Source of the DNA: Pullulanibacillus pueri | Lineage (GTDB): Bacteria > Bacillota > Bacilli > Bacillales > Sporolactobacillaceae | Assembly (NCBI RefSeq): GCF_014639255.1 | Contig: NZ_BMFV01000033.1 | Span: 1 to 54,249, forward strand | Length of the DNA: 54,249 bases | Reading direction: 5' to 3' | In this document: positions 1 through 8,408 of the stretch, in pieces | Layout: every line of letters begins with the position of its first letter | How positions within the stretch are numbered: the stretch's first letter is position 1 | Translations under genes and position numbers: made by a program | Notes under the pieces: generated by a model | Database searches by the model: none | Told to the model about the DNA's origin: nothing | What the model saw: only the letters and a program-made list of their open reading frames with translations

Positions 1-33
1 ACCTGCATAGCAGGTGGTTTATTGTTTCGCACG

Positions 34-507
34 CTATCGCGAGCTCAACTGACTAAAGTCGTAAATAATAACAAGCGGTTTGTCCCGCTTTACACCTGTA
101 ATATCTCCCGTTAACTTTGGATGTCCCTCCTCCTTATCTATGGAAACAAAAAGAGAGGTGCCAACCTCATACTTTTGATCATAGGCTTCTGATGAAGAAT
201 AGGTATTATTCAAATGGATCAACTGGCCTTTGTCTTTACCATTCTTTATTTTGGCCGTTATGCTTTGAGAAGATACCGTATCTTTATTATGAAGAGCATC
301 CACTTGCTTCACTGTTTTCACCGTTTTAGCCTTAATGACTTCAGCGATTGGCTTGTGATATAAAAAATCATTGTGATTGGTGAATGCACTCGCTAAAAAG
401 ATACAGAGTATCCCCAATATGTAGAATAAAAACCGCTTGCGCAGGCGTCTATTCGATTTCATTTTCATAGCAAAGGGTCTTAAAAAATCAAGAAAAAAGC
501 GAGACAT
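34..507 (-). CDS. YibE/F-like membrane protein, N-terminal part only
   Basis: The 157-residue product has a basic N-terminus, one membrane segment (about residues 27-45) and an extracytoplasmic domain resembling the N-terminal half of YibE/F family membrane proteins (a region like NGKDKGQLIHLNN, then VGTSLFVSID and a terminal KRDKPLV). Family members normally continue with several more membrane segments; here a stop follows about 14 residues after KRDKP, so the gene looks 3'-truncated or is a one-segment paralogue. The start at 507 is preferred over 525 because AAAGGAA sits a normal distance before it. A Zur-box-like site lies about 110 bp upstream, which suggests zinc control. The function is unknown. 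Confidence 0.55.
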   Translation of the reverse strand: MSRFFLDFLRPFAMKMKSNRRLRKRFLFYILGILCIFLASAFTNHNDFLYHKPIAEVIKAKTVKTVKQVDALHNKDTVSSQSITAKIKNGKDKGQLIHLNNTYSSSEAYDQKYEVGTSLFVSIDKEEGHPKLTGDITGVKRDKPLVIIYDFSQLSSR

Positions 508-617
508 AACATAGGTTCCTTTCATACTAGCAAAGATAGTTTGATAAGTTCCTTCTCTTCCTCATTGCCTTATCACACAAGTTGAAAGTAAAAGGTCACC
601 TCTTAATTCCAAAAAAC

Positions 618-637
618 ATATCGTAATTATTACGTTT
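618..637 (-). promoter_or_regulatory. Zur box upstream of the YibE-like gene
   Basis: TCGTAATTATTACG at 621-634 matches the Bacillus Zur consensus TCGTAATNATTACGA at nearly every position. The same motif occurs at 3755-3768, and a weaker version at 898-912. Zinc-dependent repression is inferred from the motif and from the identity of the neighbouring genes. Confidence 0.75.
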
Positions 638-660
638 TGAATCATTTTAGCGCTTCCCCT

Positions 661-785
661 TGTGAGATGCAAGCGAACTCGTTTCAGCGTTGCTGAAACA
701 TCGTGAAATCAGGTGGCGAGTCTACTCCACCTGATTGGGTAAATCCCACCTACGCTGCCCTAAGAGGTGGGGGTCTTAAACCCTA
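661..785 (+). mobile_element. Structured relic resembling an IS200/IS605 (tnpB-type) right end
   Basis: Three hairpins follow one another: GTTTCAGC/GCTGAAAC at about 680-700, TCAGGTGG/CCACCTGA at about 710-737, and CCCACCT/AGGTGGG at about 746-773, ending in GGGGGTCTTA. This resembles the 3' ends of IS1341/IS605 orfB elements, where the region also forms the guide-RNA scaffold. No tnpA or tnpB frame is present on either side. The assignment is from memory of such ends, so it is tentative. A free-standing structured RNA is the alternative. Confidence 0.35.
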
Positions 786-848
786 AGTGCAAAACAAGAT
801 AAAGCCCTCAGGACAGGCAAAATACTTTTCTATAAAACAAGCCGTTCA

Positions 849-912
849 TTGCCTTTTTTCATAGAAAATGATAAATTATCTAGAAACAACAAATAAATCG
901 TAATGGTTACTA
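849..912 (+). promoter_or_regulatory. Promoter and imperfect Zur box of the dcd-folE2 unit
   Basis: TTGCCT at 849-854 and TAAATT at 872-877 are 17 bp apart. TCGTAATGGTTACTA at 898-912 matches the Zur consensus with two or three mismatches and would lie just downstream of the transcription start, a good place for repression. Confidence 0.5.
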
Positions 913-947
913 TTTTAAAACAACCATCTCGAGGAGGGAACCCACTT

Positions 948-1505
948 GTGATTTTATCTAAGCCCACATTAGAGAAAAAACTCATGGCTAAAGAACTCAT
1001 TGTTAAGCCTCTTACCGCCATACAGCTTCAGCCTGCCTCCATTGATTTGCGGGTTGGCAATGAATTTTTAATTATTGATGAACATGCGTCGCCTGTTATT
1101 TCATTAGACAAGCCAGCTTCATATAGAAAGGTCAGCGCAGATCATATTATCATCCCCCCAAAAGCCTTTGTCCTCGCGACAACGATCGAATACATTGATT
1201 TGCCTACAGACATCACGGCCTTTGTAGAAGGAAGAAGCTCTATAGGAAGATTAGGATTATTTATTCAGAATGCCGGATGGGTGGACCCTGGATTTAAGGG
1301 TCACATCACCTTAGAACTTTATAATTCCAATAGTGTGCCCATAGACATACAAGCGGGCAGACGCCTCTGCCAATTAGTGCTCGCATCACTCGATCAAGAC
1401 GCCCCGCCCTATACAGGAAAATATAATGGGCAAACCACAGCGACACAGAGTAAAGTCTATCTTGATGGCGAAGCAGTTGCTGAGCAAGACGCAAATTTCA
1501 GATGA
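948..1505 (+). CDS. dcd: dCTP deaminase / dUTPase family protein (Dcd-like)
   Basis: The 185-residue product has the all-beta Dcd fold signatures: MILS start, IQPxSIDLRxGNEF near 30, GRSSxGRLGL at about 95-104, AGWVDPGFKGHITLEL at about 109-124 (with the catalytic-type Glu near 123) and a C-terminal QTTAT tail. Dcd enzymes deaminate dCTP; bifunctional forms go on to dUMP. GTG at 948 is chosen because GAGGAGGG lies 9 nt upstream; an upstream ATG at 903 has no site and overlaps the Zur-like box. The gene is followed 26 bp later by folE2, so co-transcription is likely. A Dcd inside a zinc-responsive unit is unexpected, and its substrate may differ (see findings). Confidence 0.82.
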   Translation: MILSKPTLEKKLMAKELIVKPLTAIQLQPASIDLRVGNEFLIIDEHASPVISLDKPASYRKVSADHIIIPPKAFVLATTIEYIDLPTDITAFVEGRSSIGRLGLFIQNAGWVDPGFKGHITLELYNSNSVPIDIQAGRRLCQLVLASLDQDAPPYTGKYNGQTTATQSKVYLDGEAVAEQDANFR

Positions 1506-1531
1506 ATAGAACAAGCCTAGGTGGTGCTAAA

Positions 1532-2434
1532 ATGACAACTCTTTCAAAAACAGAAAGGCTGAAGTTATTCGGTTCGGTAGAGCCCTCGAAAAAGCAAAAG
1601 CCAACGAAAAAAGAAGACATGAAAGATTTACAGAATGCATTAGCTGATTATTTATTTTCGATCACTCAAGTTGGGGTTTCAGAATTAACATTACCTGTTC
1701 TCCTAAATAGTGATACATCCCCTTTTAAGCAAGCTGTTCAGGCCACATTTCAAGTCACCTCTCAATTACCAAGAGAGCGCAAGGGCGTGAATATGAGTCG
1801 TTATGTAGAAAAAGTAACAGCCTATTGTAAAAATGAGGGTTCACTCGACTTATCCAAGCTACGTCTTTTAATTAAAGAAATTGCCGAATATTGCGAGCTT
1901 CCAACCATAGCCATGAAAGTACAGTTTCGCTGGTTCTATGATCAAATAGCACCGGTAACGGGATTAACAGGCATGAATATAGCAGATGGAGAGATTTATC
2001 TTACCTACGATCCTAACGCAGGCTACAAGCAGTCTGTTCAATTAGAGGGGACCGCAACCACACTATGTCCCTGTTCAAAAGAGATTAGTGAATATGGTGC
2101 GCATAATCAAAGAGGGCATGTGAAGATACAAGCAGAATTACCTGCACATTGGGATGGCGATTGGAAAACACCTTTTCTCAAAATCATCGAAAGTAACAGT
2201 AGCTCCCCCATTTATCCAATATTAAAGCGTGAGGATGAAAAATATGTCACCGAAAAGGCCTATGAAAATCCGAGATTTGTAGAGGATTTTGTACGTCTCG
2301 TGGCAGCCGAGCTCTGTGAATTACCTTGGGTAGAAAGCTTTCATGTGAGATGCGAAAATGATGAATCGATTCATCTACATAAAGCTTACGCAGAAATTAA
2401 ACACACGCCTAGTGACAGGCATCAAGCGTTTTAA
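1532..2434 (+). CDS. folE2: GTP cyclohydrolase IB (FolE2 type)
   Basis: This 300-residue enzyme converts GTP to 7,8-dihydroneopterin triphosphate, the first step of folate synthesis. The FolE2 active-site stretch LCPCSKEIS (Cys near 179 and 181) followed by GAHNQRGHV is intact, and the length is normal for the family. FolE2 works without zinc and replaces zinc-dependent FolE under zinc starvation in several bacteria, which fits the Zur-like box upstream of dcd. ATG at 1532 follows AGGTGGT by 7 nt; an alternative ATG at 1502 overlaps the dcd stop. A strong hairpin terminator follows. Confidence 0.93.
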   Translation: MTTLSKTERLKLFGSVEPSKKQKPTKKEDMKDLQNALADYLFSITQVGVSELTLPVLLNSDTSPFKQAVQATFQVTSQLPRERKGVNMSRYVEKVTAYCKNEGSLDLSKLRLLIKEIAEYCELPTIAMKVQFRWFYDQIAPVTGLTGMNIADGEIYLTYDPNAGYKQSVQLEGTATTLCPCSKEISEYGAHNQRGHVKIQAELPAHWDGDWKTPFLKIIESNSSSPIYPILKREDEKYVTEKAYENPRFVEDFVRLVAAELCELPWVESFHVRCENDESIHLHKAYAEIKHTPSDRHQAF

Positions 2435-2467
2435 AACCCCTATTCATAGATACCTCCCTCACAATGC

Positions 2468-2506
2468 AAAAAGCCAGATTCACTCTCGAATCTGGCTTTG
2501 TTTTCT
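2468..2506. terminator. Bidirectional rho-independent terminator
   Basis: A perfect 11-bp stem AAGCCAGATTC/GAATCTGGCTT (2471-2481 and 2488-2498) with a 6-nt loop and a T-rich tail lies between the convergent folE2 and yciC-like genes. Confidence 0.9.
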
Positions 2507-2531
2507 TCAATTTAAATTTTAATGCACAGAA

Positions 2532-3725
2532 CTAGGCACTGGGTACCCATTCTCTAGGTGTGTCAAAGGTCTCCCAATCACTCATGAGTTCCGAATCGGT
2601 TAATAAGCAGCGATCTAATTCTTCTGTAATTCCCTCAGGATCAAGCTCTGTCCCGATAAATACGATTTTCGTATGGCGATCGCCATATTCTTCGTTCCAC
2701 TCCGCCAATACCTCTGGGTTTGCTTCTAAAATTTGCTTTTGTTCATGTTTTGGCATTGAAGCCACCCAATAGGCTAAAGGAGACATAGACACAGATGGTC
2801 CCGCATGTGACATGAGTAAGGCTACATTATTATGGGTTGCACACCAAGCAATCCCTTTAGAACGAATGATTGTCGTGTCATCTAGATTGTGTAAAAAGCG
2901 ATTAAATCTCTCAGAATGAAAAGGCTGCTTCCGATAATAGACAAAGGAACCTATACCGTATTCCTCTGTTTCAGGTGTATGTTCTGGTGCATTTAATTCT
3001 TTCACCCATCCGGCCGACTCCGCTGCTTTATCAAAATCAAAACGGTGGGTATTTAAAATCTCGTGCATATCCACCTTACCATGGACTGTACGGATAATTT
3101 TCGCTTCAGGTTGTAAGGTCCGTAAGACACTTTCTAGCTTATCCAATGATGCTTCATCGACTAAATCACATTTATTTAAGATGAGCACATCACAGAACTC
3201 GACTTGATCAATGAGAAGGTCAGAGATTTCTCGATCGTCTTCATCACTAATCCCTTGCTTTCGATCGACAAGCGTATCCCCTGATTGAAAGTTTTTCATA
3301 AATCCGAAAGCATCCACAACCGTCACCATGGTATCTAATCGGCAATATCTTGTAAGATCAATGCCAAGATCTTCATCAACATAAGAGAAGGTTTGAGCAA
3401 CAGGTACAGGTTCGCCAATCCCTGTTGATTCGATCAGAATATAATCATACTTTCCCTCTCTCGCCAATTTCTCAACTTCAATCAACAAGTCTTCACGTAA
3501 GGTACAGCAAATGCATCCGTTGGACAAGGAGACAAGCTTCTCATCGGTTTTAGATAGACTCCCGTCATTTTCAACCAATGTGGCATCCACATTAACCTCT
3601 CCCATGTCATTAACAATCACAGCTACTCTTAAGCCCTCACGATTATTTAAGACATGATTCAAAATCGTTGTCTTTCCTGATCCTAAATAGCCACTCAGCA
3701 CAGTCACTGGAATTTGCTTAACCAT
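2532..3725 (-). CDS. yciC: COG0523 zinc-associated GTPase (YciC/ZagA type)
   Basis: The 397-residue product is a CobW/COG0523 G3E GTPase: P-loop GYLGSGKTT near 12-20, the metal-binding CICC motif at 71-74, ESTGIGEP near 105 and NKCD near 185, with a C-terminal CobW_C domain. The B. subtilis homologue YciC (ZagA) is Zur-repressed and proposed to deliver zinc to client proteins under deficiency. ATG at 3725 has AAGGAG 11 nt upstream; the longer ATG at 3746 has none. A near-perfect Zur box lies about 30 bp upstream, making this the clearest member of the zinc regulon here. Confidence 0.92.
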   Translation of the reverse strand: MVKQIPVTVLSGYLGSGKTTILNHVLNNREGLRVAVIVNDMGEVNVDATLVENDGSLSKTDEKLVSLSNGCICCTLREDLLIEVEKLAREGKYDYILIESTGIGEPVPVAQTFSYVDEDLGIDLTRYCRLDTMVTVVDAFGFMKNFQSGDTLVDRKQGISDEDDREISDLLIDQVEFCDVLILNKCDLVDEASLDKLESVLRTLQPEAKIIRTVHGKVDMHEILNTHRFDFDKAAESAGWVKELNAPEHTPETEEYGIGSFVYYRKQPFHSERFNRFLHNLDDTTIIRSKGIAWCATHNNVALLMSHAGPSVSMSPLAYWVASMPKHEQKQILEANPEVLAEWNEEYGDRHTKIVFIGTELDPEGITEELDRCLLTDSELMSDWETFDTPREWVPSA

Positions 3726-3751
3726 ATGTACATCTGCTCCTTCCATTTTGT

Positions 3752-3771
3752 AAATCGTAATAATTACGCTT
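3752..3771 (-). promoter_or_regulatory. Zur box of the yciC-like gene
   Basis: TCGTAATAATTACG at 3755-3768, preceded by AAA, is a near-exact match to the Bacillus Zur operator and overlaps the expected promoter region of the minus-strand gene. Confidence 0.88.
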
Positions 3772-3954
3772 TATGTTCTTTATTAAACCACACTCTTTCA
3801 CCCAAAAGCAAGTATCACCTCAAAAGTTAAAGAATAAATTCTACTCAATCCAAAACAATACCCATAGAAATATTAAAAATAAGAAAAAACCGGGCGCTCG
3901 CTCCTCATTCAGTTGAATTAAAATGTTTTTTCACTAAAATGAACCGCCAGAAAT

Positions 3955-4010
3955 AAATGGATTGGTGCGAAAGACGTGCGACTCCTTCGGGAACAGCACG
4001 CGTCAGAAGG
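3955..4010 (+). repeat. Dispersed element, left-end copy 1
   Basis: TGGATTGGTGCGAAAGACG followed by CTCCTTCGGGAACAGCA matches the left ends at about 19383 and 33051. The flank CCTCATTCAGTTGA (about 3903-3916) also recurs before the copy at 33050. The right end seen in the other two copies is missing; the 52-bp tandem array begins instead. Confidence 0.75.
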
Positions 4011-4750
4011 CGCCCTGACTTCGGATTCTAATCGGCTAATCGCTCTCATTTTTGTCCAAAGGCGCCCTGACTTCGGACTCTAATCGGCTAATCGCTCTCA
4101 TTTTTGTCCGAACCTGACCTGACTTCGGACTCTATTTCGCTGCTTGTTCTCATTTTTGTCCGAAGGTGCTTTGACTTCGGACTCTATTTCGCTGCTTGCT
4201 CTCATTTTTGTCCAAGGGGCTTTGACTTCGGACTCTATTTCGCTGCTCGCTCTCATTTTTGTCCAAACCTCACCTGACTTCGGACTCTATTTCGCTGCTT
4301 GTTCTCATTTTTGTCCAAAGGGGCTTTAACTTCGGACTCTATTTCGCTGCTTGCTCTCATTTTTGTCCAAAGGGGCTTTGACTTCGGACTCTATTTCGCT
4401 GCTCGCTCTCATTTTTGTCCAAAGGGGCTTTAACTTCGGACTCTATTTCGCTGCTTGCTCTCATTTTTGTCCAAAGGGGCTTTAACTTCGGACTCTATTT
4501 CGCTGCTTGCTCTCATTTTTGTCCAAAGGGGCTTTAACTTCGGACTCTATTTCGCTGCTTGCTCTCGTTTTTGTCCGAAGGGGCTTTAACTTCGGACTCT
4601 ATTTCGCTTCTTGCTCTCGCTTTTGTCCGAAGGTGCTTTGACCTCGGACTCTATTTCGCTTCTCCCTCTCATTTTTGTCCGAAGGCGCCCTGACTTCGGA
4701 CTCTAATCGGCTAATCGCTCTCATTTTTGTCTGAACCTGACCAGGCTTCG
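4011..4750 (+). repeat. Tandem array: about 14 copies of a 52-bp unit
   Basis: The marker CTTCGGA(C/T)TC starts at 4019, 4071, 4123, 4175, 4226, 4278, 4330, 4382, 4434, 4486, 4538, 4590, 4642 and 4694, a period of 52 bp with a single 51. Each unit reads CTTCGGACTCTATTTCGCTG, then CTTGCTCTCATTTTTGTCC and a linker. In several copies CTTCGGAC can pair with GTCCGAAG, within or between units. Outer copies carry TAATCGGCTAATCG in place of TATTTCGCTGCTTG. The array has no coding signature and no spacers, so it is not CRISPR. Confidence 0.95.
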
Positions 4751-4828
4751 ACCCCTATTGACCTTTATAGCAGTCGTAATCAAACGCCTCGCCGGCTCAA
4801 TAAGAACAATATCTCTTGATAAATAAAA

Positions 4829-5356
4829 TTATTTATATATCTCGACATATTCATCATAATCTAGTACTTCAATCGCCTCTGACCAGTGCAAGACTGTGCC
4901 GACAAAATCTTTTATATCCAGACCCTTCATCTCATAAGTCTCGTCTGTATTCACTGTGGCTGTCGCGTCTTCAATGAAAGTCACCTTATAGCCCCGGTCA
5001 AACGCCGCAATAGCTGTAAACATACAACAAAACTCCGTGTTAAAACCGCTGATAAAGAGGTGATCTACCCCCTCGCTTTCTAGTACTTCCGCTAACTTTG
5101 TATTAAAAAATGAACTAGGTGTTTGTTTCTCAAGGACAACGTCTGCGTACGCTTTAAGTGAATGGTGCAATTCCGAGCCAACAGACGCCTTATAAAGAGG
5201 ACTTTCTTCATTCTCATCAAAATGCCTCATGAAAATAACAGGATGGTTATCCTTTTTAAAATCCTTAATGAGCTTCTCCATTAAAGTTAATGCCTGACTA
5301 AAATCACCTTGTTCCACTAACCCATTTTGAACATCAATCACTAACAGCGCCTTCAT
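4829..5356 (-). CDS. Isochorismatase-family cysteine hydrolase
   Basis: The 175-residue protein shows the isochorismatase-like (nicotinamidase-related) fold with all three catalytic positions: Asp8 in LVIDVQNG, Lys77 in EKQTPSSF and a Cys near 110 in FNTEFCCM. Members hydrolyse amides or isochorismate in the cytoplasm; the substrate cannot be told from sequence. The length is typical. ATG at 5356 has GGGGGAGA just upstream. It stands alone next to the tandem array. Confidence 0.85.
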   Translation of the reverse strand: MKALLVIDVQNGLVEQGDFSQALTLMEKLIKDFKKDNHPVIFMRHFDENEESPLYKASVGSELHHSLKAYADVVLEKQTPSSFFNTKLAEVLESEGVDHLFISGFNTEFCCMFTAIAAFDRGYKVTFIEDATATVNTDETYEMKGLDIKDFVGTVLHWSEAIEVLDYDEYVEIYK

Positions 5357-5505
5357 GGTCTCTCCCCCAAGCTAGTATCTTTTATTCCATTTAATTATGG
5401 CATATATTGAATGGCGCAGTAAATCAAAAGTGTCATAATAGTCAGGAATTCTATAAAGGCACTTGAAAACAGGATGAGTTTTCTTATTATCGTCGGCAGC
5501 TTTAA

Positions 5506-5650
5506 TCATTTATAAGCGACAAATCCTAAGGCAATTGCGATTAACCATATACTGACGCCCCAAAATGAAAATAAATGCGCTGAATTCGCTAGCCATAATA
5601 CTGTCACCAGTAAATGATAGAGCACTAATACCCAAGAGATTCTCTTCTAC
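5506..5650 (-). pseudogene. Remnant of a small membrane protein
   Basis: Between the flanking genes a minus-strand frame reads a hydrophobic stretch of about 45 residues (RISWVLVLYHLLVTVLW, then HLFSFWGVSIWLIAIALG) ending at a TGA at 5506-5508. A stop lies directly upstream and there is no start codon. It is most likely a decayed membrane-protein tail. The remaining intergenic sequence (5357-5505, 5651-5782) shows nothing recognisable. Confidence 0.35.
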
Positions 5651-5782
5651 CCCTTCGCTTCCTATAAAAAATTTTCCATCAAAAATAAAGCATACATAGG
5701 ACGTTTGTCACCTAACGCAAAAAGTCGAACGCCCTACAGGAGTAAGGATTCGACTGTGGTTGATTAAACGTGAGATAGGCAT

Positions 5783-6607
5783 TTATCCTTTTGGTCTTTT
5801 TTCCTTAACAAGCTTTAATGTCGCAACAATAAGAAAGCTCACAATGACTAATAAGAGCCAGGAGCTTACCTTGCCAAAATTAACAAGGCTCCAAGCCTCG
5901 GTTTGGTTGGGATATTCCCAAGCCCCGAAGAACGTTGCGATATTTTCGGCTATCCATATAAAAAAACCAATGAGTACAAAAGAAAATGCAAGTGGCATGC
6001 GGTAGCGTGTGCCACCAACCTCGTACGTGACCCATGATTTCCAAAAGACAATAATAACAAGTGCCGATAACCACCAGCGGACATCCATCCAAAAATGATG
6101 AGTGAAAAAATTTAAATAAATCGCCGCTGCTAGAGGGATAACGAGCAAAAACGGTGGCCACTTGACCAGTTCAACCTTCAATCTCCGCCATGCCTGACAA
6201 AGATAACTCGCGACACTCGCATACATAAATCCACTGTACAAAGGGACTCCAAAGATTTTCGAATAGCCTTCCTCTGGATAAGCCCAAGAGCCCATATGTA
6301 CTTTAAAAAGTTCAAGCGCAAGTCCAATAAGGTGAAACAAGGTAATCACCTTGAGTTCATCCCGTGTTTCCAAACCAAAACGTACCATTAACACTTGCAT
6401 TAGCAAACAGATGATGAGCATCCAATCATACCGCGGTAGGAAAGGAAGTGGGATAATTTGCGTCAGAGCTAACGACGCAAAGATAACGACAGGAAACACA
6501 CAAGACAGCGCCTGCTCCCAACCAAAACGCGCAAGTTGTGTTATCCCTCTCAAGACCAGTGCCTTCAATGTTTTTCTCTGAAAATCATTTTGTATGGTGA
6601 TATTCAT
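5783..6607 (-). CDS. yoaT: DUF817 integral membrane protein (YoaT-like)
   Basis: The 274-residue product has about seven or eight membrane segments and the conserved GSWAYPEEGYSKIFGVPLYSGF and GAWEYPNQ blocks of DUF817 proteins such as B. subtilis YoaT. The function is unknown. GAGGTG precedes the ATG. It is the last gene of a three-gene set in the order yoaS, yozG, yoaT, 12 bp after the yozG-like gene, matching the B. subtilis arrangement as I remember it. A transport or sensing role is only a guess. Confidence 0.82.
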   Translation of the reverse strand: MNITIQNDFQRKTLKALVLRGITQLARFGWEQALSCVFPVVIFASLALTQIIPLPFLPRYDWMLIICLLMQVLMVRFGLETRDELKVITLFHLIGLALELFKVHMGSWAYPEEGYSKIFGVPLYSGFMYASVASYLCQAWRRLKVELVKWPPFLLVIPLAAAIYLNFFTHHFWMDVRWWLSALVIIVFWKSWVTYEVGGTRYRMPLAFSFVLIGFFIWIAENIATFFGAWEYPNQTEAWSLVNFGKVSSWLLLVIVSFLIVATLKLVKEKRPKG

Positions 6608-6619
6608 GAGTCACCTCGT

Positions 6620-6853
6620 TTAAGCCTTAGCTTCAGCTTCTGTATCGTCATCACTTTGGTACTCTAATACATCACCCGGTTGGCAATCCAATGCCTTACA
6701 AATAGCCTCTAACGTAGAAAGCCTAATCGCTTTTGCCTTACCGTTTTTTAATATCGAAAGGTTAGCCATCGTAATACCTACCCTCTCCGAAAGCTCTGTT
6801 ACACTCATTTTCCTTTTTGCCAGCATCACATCAATATTGATTATAATTGCCAT
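6620..6853 (-). CDS. yozG: Small XRE-family HTH regulator (YozG-like)
   Basis: This 77-residue protein is almost entirely one Cro/CI-type helix-turn-helix domain (SVTELSERVGITMANLSILK, then LEAICKALDCQPGDVLEY) with an acidic tail, typical of YozG/YvaO-type single-domain regulators. ATG at 6853 is chosen because GAGGTG lies 6 nt upstream; the GTG at 6862 is part of that site. It sits between two membrane-protein genes, 10 bp after the DUF2975 gene, a common pairing in Firmicutes, and may regulate them. Confidence 0.88.
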   Translation of the reverse strand: MAIIINIDVMLAKRKMSVTELSERVGITMANLSILKNGKAKAIRLSTLEAICKALDCQPGDVLEYQSDDDTEAEAKA

Positions 6854-6863
6854 TGTTTTCACC

Positions 6864-7349
6864 TCAGACCGTTAAGTCATTTTCTGATTTTATATCAATC
6901 GCTTCTTTTAACAGTTTTTGAAGGACAGCAGCAAAGACCGCAATCACCAATGAAGCAAAAATAATGATCAATCCGATGAAAATGACCCCTGGGGCATCGT
7001 CCTTGTCTGCCACGAGATAAAAAAGCGGCATAGCGGCGACATACCAAATGCTGATGGTGACGGCACAAATTTTTATAACCTTCAGCGCCTTGACTGACAG
7101 TTCTGAGAATGCTTTGTTCTTGTCAATATAGCTCAGAAGTTTAAAAGCTTGGTAAAGGGCAATATAGAACGGAACGGCCGCCCCATAAAAAACGATGAAA
7201 ACAAGCAGTTCCATATAAAAAGATATATTGGGGAAAAATCCTGCCGCATAGGTGGCGATGTGGGGCACCACAAAAATACACAAAGCAAGAATCGGAATTC
7301 CAATAAAAATAACAGCGATCTTTAAGAAGAGCGTTGACACGCGATTCAT
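6864..7349 (-). CDS. yoaS: DUF2975 membrane protein (YoaS-like)
   Basis: The 161-residue product has four predicted membrane segments and the DUF2975 pattern, including YQAFKLLSYIDKNKAFSELS between segments two and three. DUF2975 proteins are nearly always next to a YozG-type HTH protein, as here; their function is unknown. ATG at 7349 follows GAGGTG by 6 nt, the same layout as the next gene. It is the first gene of the yoaS-yozG-yoaT unit. Confidence 0.83.
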   Translation of the reverse strand: MNRVSTLFLKIAVIFIGIPILALCIFVVPHIATYAAGFFPNISFYMELLVFIVFYGAAVPFYIALYQAFKLLSYIDKNKAFSELSVKALKVIKICAVTISIWYVAAMPLFYLVADKDDAPGVIFIGLIIIFASLVIAVFAAVLQKLLKEAIDIKSENDLTV

Positions 7350-7629
7350 AACAAGCACCTCACTCCATTTATTTACTCATTGATTTTACCATCTTATTTA
7401 TCGTTTTACAATAAATAATTATTGATTTTTTATATATTATTGTTGTTAGACAATTTTACACTTTATACAACATCTTTTGGTCAAAACCTATGAATGATTT
7501 TTGAAGTTAAGTTAAAGCTAAGAACACCTAATATATGGAATTCCCATCAGCCCTTTTAAAAAGAGAAACGGGTTATGTTAAAATGGAATGAAGTGGAATA
7601 AAAGCTTTAAAATGATTGGAGTTGTCATT

Positions 7630-8382
7630 ATGAAGAAAGGTAAGAATATTATCGCAGCATCTGCATTCGCCGTTTTATTAATAGGCATGTCGGCTTGTAG
7701 TCATTCATCTGACCCTGACACGTCCACAAAAAGTCAGTCAAAAACCGATAAAACAACCCAAAGCTCAGATAACAATACAACATCGAAGGATTCAACAAAT
7801 ACATCTGATAGCTCTACTGGGGATACAGCTAATAACAGTCCAAACTCGACCTCCAAGACGGATAATAGCGAGAGTAAGTTAGACCAACGTACAGGGGCTG
7901 TCCTAAACGCCACTTTAAAATATGAGAGTCAACAACCCGATACCACTGTCGATTATCCATCCTATACCATGACACAAAGTGGGAAAAAGGTGAGACTGAC
8001 CCTTGACCCTGCAGAAAACCATCAAGATGATTTTAAAGAAGGTTTAGTGAAGGAAGTCGTCAACAATGGAGACGAATCACACAATGTGACTTTATTTCAG
8101 TGGAAAATAGATGATAATAATACATTATCTTTGATTGATACATCAACCGAGAAAGTTGTCTATACGACAAAAATAACCGATACAGAAAAATTAGGGAGTA
8201 GCCATCCAACAGGGGCTTGGGTGAAAACCTTTGAAAATAAATTATATAAGGCTTATCACGTGACACCCCGTCGCTATAAGTACATCGGAAACGGAAATTG
8301 GGAAGTTTGGGTGAAGGAAAATGACACCGGTAAGAATCCCTATGTCACAGTCAATCAAAACACGGGTGATTTTCACGGATAA
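7630..8382 (+). CDS. Secreted lipoprotein of unknown function
   Basis: The signal peptide ends in a lipobox-like LIGMSAC, so this about 250-residue protein should be lipid-anchored outside the membrane. A Ser/Thr/Asn/Lys-rich linker (about residues 25-95) is followed by a globular domain ending in WEVWVKEN and YVTVNQNTGDFHG, which resembles the end of PepSY-like domains. I do not recognise the family. ATG at 7630 has GGAG 8 nt upstream; the more upstream ATG at 7588 has no site. TGTTAAAAT at about 7575 could be an extended -10. A terminator follows. The overall plan resembles the lipoprotein at 15639. Confidence 0.75.
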   Translation: MKKGKNIIAASAFAVLLIGMSACSHSSDPDTSTKSQSKTDKTTQSSDNNTTSKDSTNTSDSSTGDTANNSPNSTSKTDNSESKLDQRTGAVLNATLKYESQQPDTTVDYPSYTMTQSGKKVRLTLDPAENHQDDFKEGLVKEVVNNGDESHNVTLFQWKIDDNNTLSLIDTSTEKVVYTTKITDTEKLGSSHPTGAWVKTFENKLYKAYHVTPRRYKYIGNGNWEVWVKENDTGKNPYVTVNQNTGDFHG

Positions 8383-8408
8383 TAGTTCCCTTTGTTTATA
8401 CACTTTAA

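Noticed and set aside
850..947. ZTP or other riboswitch in front of dcd-folE2
   Set aside because: The leader is too short and has no stable paired structure; a Zur-box sequence explains regulation better.
4144..4329. Plus-strand open frame of 61 codons
   Set aside because: It is the 52-bp repeat read through; the protein is only phase-shifted repetition with no ribosome site.
4011..4750. CRISPR array
   Set aside because: There are no variable spacers between repeats and no cas genes; units are simply tandem.
5706..5757. Hairpin GTCGAA/TTCGAC as a terminator
   Set aside because: Loop of more than 20 nt and no T-run; not convincing.
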